A stretch of 64,000 nucleotides of DNA, from the NCBI GenBank assembly GCA_965284645.1, contig OZ260106.1:3162001-3226000 (forward strand). Reading direction: 5' to 3'. This document shows positions 60,859-64,000 of this stretch, one piece after another (positions within the stretch are counted from its first letter, which is position 1; every line of letters starts with the position of its first letter). The position numbers and the translations under genes were made by a program. The DNA comes from JAIBAJ01 sp965284645 (GTDB lineage Bacteria; Bacteroidota; Bacteroidia; JAIBAJ01). The notes beneath the pieces are model-generated. The model was given only the letters and a program-made list of their open reading frames with translations. It was not told the DNA's origin and made no database searches.

Positions 60859-62238
60859 TTGAAAGTGAAAAAACCTGCGTTATTCTTAGTTCTCACCTTA
60901 ATTTTTGGAATAAATTCCTCCTTTACCATTGTAAAGAAAAAGGCCAAATTTGTCATTAAAACCGTGGTGATCGACGCTGGGCATGGTGGACATGATACAG
61001 GATGCCTTGGTTCCAGTTCCCGTGAAAAGGATATGGCCCTGAAGGTAGCCCTTAAATTAGGCAAGCTTATCGAAGATAATTTTGGAGAAGTCGATGTGGT
61101 GTATACCCGGAAAACAGACACCTTTATCGAATTGCATCGCCGCGCTGAAATTGCAAACCAAAACAACGCCGACCTTTTTATCTGCATTCACTTTAACTCA
61201 GGAGGCAAAACAGCCTATGGAGCAGAGACTTATGCTATGGGTTTGCACAAAACAGCCGACAATTTGGAAGTAGCCAAACGGGAAAACTCCTCCATTCTTC
61301 AAGAGCAGGATTACCTGAAAAAATACGACGGTTTCGACCCTAATTCAGAAGAAGCCACCATCATTTTCAGTCTGTACCAAAACGCCAACTTAGACCAAAG
61401 TTTAGCTTTTGCCTCCCTCGTTCAGGAAAAATTCAAAAAAACGGGTCGTTTCGATAGAGGGGTTAAGCAAGCTGGTTTCCTTGTTTTATGGCGTACCAAC
61501 ATGCCTGCCGTTTTAATCGAATCGGGCTTTTTGACCAATAAAGAAGAGCAGGCTTATTTCAAAACCGGAAATGGTATCAACAAAACAGCAGTAAGCATTT
61601 TCAAGGCGTTTAGAGAATATAAAGCCCATGCCGAAGGGGAAGCTATTCCAAAAGAAGACGAACCATTTTTGGGTCAGGAAGAACTTCAAAAATTGGAAAC
61701 CTATAAATCTGTCGACGTGAGCGAGGTTACTCCAAAACCTGAAAATCCGGTTGAAGTTCCAGATAGTTTCAAGCTTAAAAACTTAAAATCCGATACCAGC
61801 CAGGCTAAAAAAATGACCAAAACGGAATTGGAAGAGTACAAAAATGCATTGGAAAAAGAGAAGCTTAAAACAGAGATGGAAATTGCTGAAATTAAGGTGA
61901 GAAAAGGAGAAAAAATTCCTGTAACACCTGCGCCAAAAGAAGAAAACCCTTCCTCTCCTCCACCTTCCGTTGAAAATACAAATTACCGCGTACAATTTTA
62001 TTCTTCCGGTCAGCAAATGTCGATCAGCAGCCCCAAATTCAAAGGGATGGACCAAATTTTCGAATACCAAGACAAAGGCCTATACAAATACACTACAGGT
62101 ATGTTTTCCACCTTCGCCGAGGCTTTGAAATTCCAGGGATTGGTTCGTAAAGCGGGCTTTTCCGATGCTTTTGTTATCGGCTTTAGCAATGGAAAACGCA
62201 TCAGTGTCGACGAGGCTAAAAAAATACTGGGGAAATAA
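60859..62238 (+). CDS. N-acetylmuramoyl-L-alanine amidase with SPOR-like tail
   Basis: A 459-residue peptidoglycan hydrolase. The start is TTG at 60859 or GTG at 60865; no ATG precedes the signal segment (KKPALFLVLTLIFGINSS). The Amidase_3 zinc site is H42 in DAGHGGHDTG, E56 in SREKDMALK and H111 in FICIHFNSGG; the catalytic Glu is in LIESGFLTN near 219-225. A Pro- and Lys-rich linker follows. The tail from NYRVQFYSSG to the end (GMFSTFAEALKFQGLVRKAG) has SPOR-like composition and would bind denuded glycan at the septum. Repeat A copy 7 begins 23 bp after the stop. Confidence 0.93.
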   Translation: MKVKKPALFLVLTLIFGINSSFTIVKKKAKFVIKTVVIDAGHGGHDTGCLGSSSREKDMALKVALKLGKLIEDNFGEVDVVYTRKTDTFIELHRRAEIANQNNADLFICIHFNSGGKTAYGAETYAMGLHKTADNLEVAKRENSSILQEQDYLKKYDGFDPNSEEATIIFSLYQNANLDQSLAFASLVQEKFKKTGRFDRGVKQAGFLVLWRTNMPAVLIESGFLTNKEEQAYFKTGNGINKTAVSIFKAFREYKAHAEGEAIPKEDEPFLGQEELQKLETYKSVDVSEVTPKPENPVEVPDSFKLKNLKSDTSQAKKMTKTELEEYKNALEKEKLKTEMEIAEIKVRKGEKIPVTPAPKEENPSSPPPSVENTNYRVQFYSSGQQMSISSPKFKGMDQIFEYQDKGLYKYTTGMFSTFAEALKFQGLVRKAGFSDAFVIGFSNGKRISVDEAKKILGK

Positions 62239-62261
62239 TTTTTTAGTCTTTTCTTTTATTT

Positions 62262-62403
62262 GGCGTGCCCCCTCCGCCTAAAACCAGTTTACCATTAAAT
62301 TAACCTTAGTGCTGGGCGTTCGGGTCAGGCTTTCGGCGCTAGTCCTCGGTCTGCTCCGTGCCTCCGCATCCCTGTGGGCTAGACTGCCTCTATCCTTGCC
62401 CGG
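62262..62403 (-). repeat. Dispersed repeat family A, copy 7
   Basis: Reverse orientation, close to copy 4: GGCGTGCCCCCTCCGCC at the left, TAGTCCTCGG and TCCGTGCCTCCGCATCCCTG inside, and CTCTATCCTTGCCCGG at the right. It sits directly after the amidase gene. Confidence 0.85.
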
Positions 62404-62505
62404 ACCTCCGTTCCAACGTTTTGCGAGGAAAAGGCTTTTGCTATTCTTTCCCCCTTCCTCCTATGTTTAATGCAAGAAGAAGACTCGAGCTTTTAATAAT
62501 TGTTT

Positions 62506-62684
62506 AACCCAGATTACACATTAGAAATCGTAATGAAGCTTTCAAATGCAATAAAGACGAGGGTTTCAGGTTAATTTTTGGGTGAAGGAATAGTAAACTA
62601 TTTTGAAGTCAAAAATTGTTCTGAAATCCTTGTATTTGAAGCAGTTGGAAGCTGAAATAGATTTCTAATGCTGAATTTGGGTTT
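62506..62684 (+). repeat. Dispersed repeat family C, copy 2 (MITE-like)
   Basis: 179 bp, the same length as copy 1 and inverted relative to it, with about three differences by eye. Ends: AACCCAGATTACACATTAG and CTAATGCTGAATTTGGGTT. It is 11 bp from repeat B copy 3 and 102 bp from repeat A copy 7. Confidence 0.88.
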
Positions 62685-62695
62685 AAATTACATTG

Positions 62696-62858
62696 AACCC
62701 AGATTACGCATTAGAAATGCATAAACGATTAACCAGTTGTAAATCAATTTGTATGGCCAAATTGATAACAACTGCTATCCCGAAATTTCTTCGGGAGGGG
62801 TAAACCCAACTAAATCAAGCAGTTCGGATTAATAAATTCCTATTGATTAATTTGGGTT
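62696..62858. repeat. Dispersed repeat family B, copy 3
   Basis: 163 bp, near-identical to copy 2. Ends are AACCCAGATTACGCATTAG and ATTAATTTGGGTT; its first 23 bp are almost the same as those of family C. It lies 59 bp before the sugar dehydrogenase start codon. Confidence 0.88.
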
Positions 62859-62917
62859 GAAAAGGAAAACACAGAGGCTGTACTTTTTTATTTAATTTTA
62901 GTCCCTAATCCATTTGT

Positions 62918-64000
62918 ATGAAACAGTTGTTTTTAGCCTTGGCGCTTGTTGGTTCTCTTAGTGCTCAAAGCCAGTCCACTCTAATGATTGGCAATACCGA
63001 AGTTTATGTCGATACCGTCTTTACCGGACTTGATATTCCTTGGGAAATCCAATTCGATTCGGAGGGACGACTTTGGACAACCGAACGCAAAGGAATTGTG
63101 AGTTGGATTGATCCCGTTTTAAAAACGCGAACCATTGTTTCAAACTTAGCATCTTCAGTTTACCAATCCTCCGAATCTGGCTTGCTTGGCATGGCTTTGC
63201 ATCCTGATTTCCCCAATACCCCCGAAATCTTTCTTGCCTACACTTATGGCAACTTTAATTCTATAAAAGAACGGATTGTTAAATTCAGCTTTGATGGAAC
63301 TACCCTTATTCCGTTAGACACTTTGATCACCGAAATTCCAGGTTATACCTCCCATATTGGTTGCCGCTTGCAATTTTTACCCGATACCACATTATTGGCT
63401 TCTACTGGTGATGCTCAAAACCTAAGCACTCCTCAAAATTTAAATTCAGTAAATGGTAAAATTCTTCGAATGCACACGGATGGAAGCATTCCTGCCGACA
63501 ATCCCTTTCCAAACAGTCTTGTTTATTCTTATGGCCACCGCAATGTACAAGGTATTCTCAGTGCACCCAATGGAATTGTTTACCTATCTGAACACGGCAA
63601 CACCACCGACGACGAGTTTCAAATACTTGAAATGGGCAGAAATTATGGCTGGCCCGATGTAGAAGGCTTTTGCGACCTCACAGCTGAGCAAACTTTTTGC
63701 AGTGCCAACAATGTAAAAGAACCCCTAACCCAATGGACCCCAACCATTGCTCCTTCCGATTTGGTATGGTACGATAATCCTGACTTTCCGGAATGGGATG
63801 GAAAAATCCTTTTGTCTATTTTAAAAGGCAAACGTTTAATTGCCATCGAATTAAGTGAAGATGGCACCCAATTCATTAGCCAAACTACTTACCTAAACAA
63901 TACCTTTGGTAGGCTGCGGGATATTTGTATTGGCCCCAACCGCGAAATTTATTTGGCCACCAATGGACAAACCTACTCCAACTCAACACCAAACACCCAT
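62918..64000 (+). CDS. PQQ-dependent sugar (glucose/sorbosone-type) dehydrogenase, truncated at the window edge
   Basis: The ATG at 62918 begins a signal peptide (MKQLFLALALVGSLSAQSQS) and the frame is open to the right edge (361 residues visible). A six-bladed propeller pattern is visible: GLDIPWEIQFDSEGRLWTTE near 39-58, GLLGMALHPDFPN near 88-100, VNGKILRMHTDGSIPADNPF near 180-200, then SYGHRNVQG, LSEHGNTTDDEFQ and GRNYGWPDVEG. These match soluble Asd-type glucose/sorbosone dehydrogenases that use PQQ and calcium in the periplasm. The C-terminal end, and any T9SS tail, lie outside the window. Confidence 0.9.
   Translation, partial: MKQLFLALALVGSLSAQSQSTLMIGNTEVYVDTVFTGLDIPWEIQFDSEGRLWTTERKGIVSWIDPVLKTRTIVSNLASSVYQSSESGLLGMALHPDFPNTPEIFLAYTYGNFNSIKERIVKFSFDGTTLIPLDTLITEIPGYTSHIGCRLQFLPDTTLLASTGDAQNLSTPQNLNSVNGKILRMHTDGSIPADNPFPNSLVYSYGHRNVQGILSAPNGIVYLSEHGNTTDDEFQILEMGRNYGWPDVEGFCDLTAEQTFCSANNVKEPLTQWTPTIAPSDLVWYDNPDFPEWDGKILLSILKGKRLIAIELSEDGTQFISQTTYLNNTFGRLRDICIGPNREIYLATNGQTYSNSTPNTH

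Noticed and set aside
62913..62917. CATTTG as a -7 box for the sugar dehydrogenase gene
   Set aside because: It ends 1 bp before the ATG, which would put the transcription start inside the coding sequence.

Overview
The window looks like a chromosomal segment of a member of the Bacteroidota. Four complete proteins end in a type IX secretion (T9SS) sorting domain. Promoters fit the Bacteroidota form (TTTG, 18 nt, TAnnTTTG). Typical families are present: paired DUF1501/DUF1800 proteins, a POT peptide transporter, a RecQ helicase, a ligase-associated repair cluster and a LptD-like protein. Base composition is moderately AT-rich, and clearly more so between about 43.0 and 55.5 kb.

Layout. 1-6.4 kb: a truncated secreted protein, RecQ, an enoyl-CoA hydratase-like enzyme, a MerR/B12-type regulator with CarH-like residues and a DUF4397 T9SS cargo protein. 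7-11.2 kb: a TauE/SafE permease and the DUF1800-DUF1501 pair. 12-15.3 kb: an MFS sugar-type transporter and acetyl-CoA synthetase. 15.5-17 kb: three small genes. 17.1-23.3 kb: the ligase-associated DNA repair set (MBL exonuclease, ATP-dependent ligase, Lhr-like helicase, PdeM phosphoesterase). 23.4-30.4 kb: POT transporter, a 1482-residue secreted protein of unknown function and a DUF1571/LysM protein. 30.6-37.7 kb: YqgE, 3-oxoacid CoA-transferase subunit B, an aldehyde dehydrogenase, a PAS-rich hybrid histidine kinase, a low-molecular-weight phosphatase and an RsmI-like methylase. 38-42.8 kb: CysD without CysN, MurB, an ankyrin-like secreted protein, an SDR and a thiolase.

43-55.5 kb is an accessory island next to tRNA-Arg(CCG). 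A large serine recombinase lies beside the tRNA, and its reading frame runs antisense through the whole tRNA gene. It is preceded by two tiny genes, a MerR-like regulator and a divergent zinc-finger/ATPase gene. That ATPase gene is split by a complete IS1595-family element with terminal repeats and an 8-bp duplication; removing the element restores one 431-codon frame. The rest of the island holds a two-domain glycosyltransferase, a serine-tract protein, a cysteine-rich protein, a T9SS cargo protein and an FkbM methyltransferase. This is a possible surface or glycoprotein modification locus with no obvious precedent that I recognise.

55.6-64 kb returns to core-like sequence: a T9SS protein, LptD, N-acetylmuramoyl-L-alanine amidase with a SPOR-like tail, and a truncated PQQ-type sugar dehydrogenase.

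Intergenic DNA is rich in dispersed repeats. Family A (seven copies, about 140-160 bp, GC-rich, structured) lies mostly just downstream of genes. Families B (three copies) and C (two inverted copies, near 98% identical) look like MITEs and share their terminal sequence.
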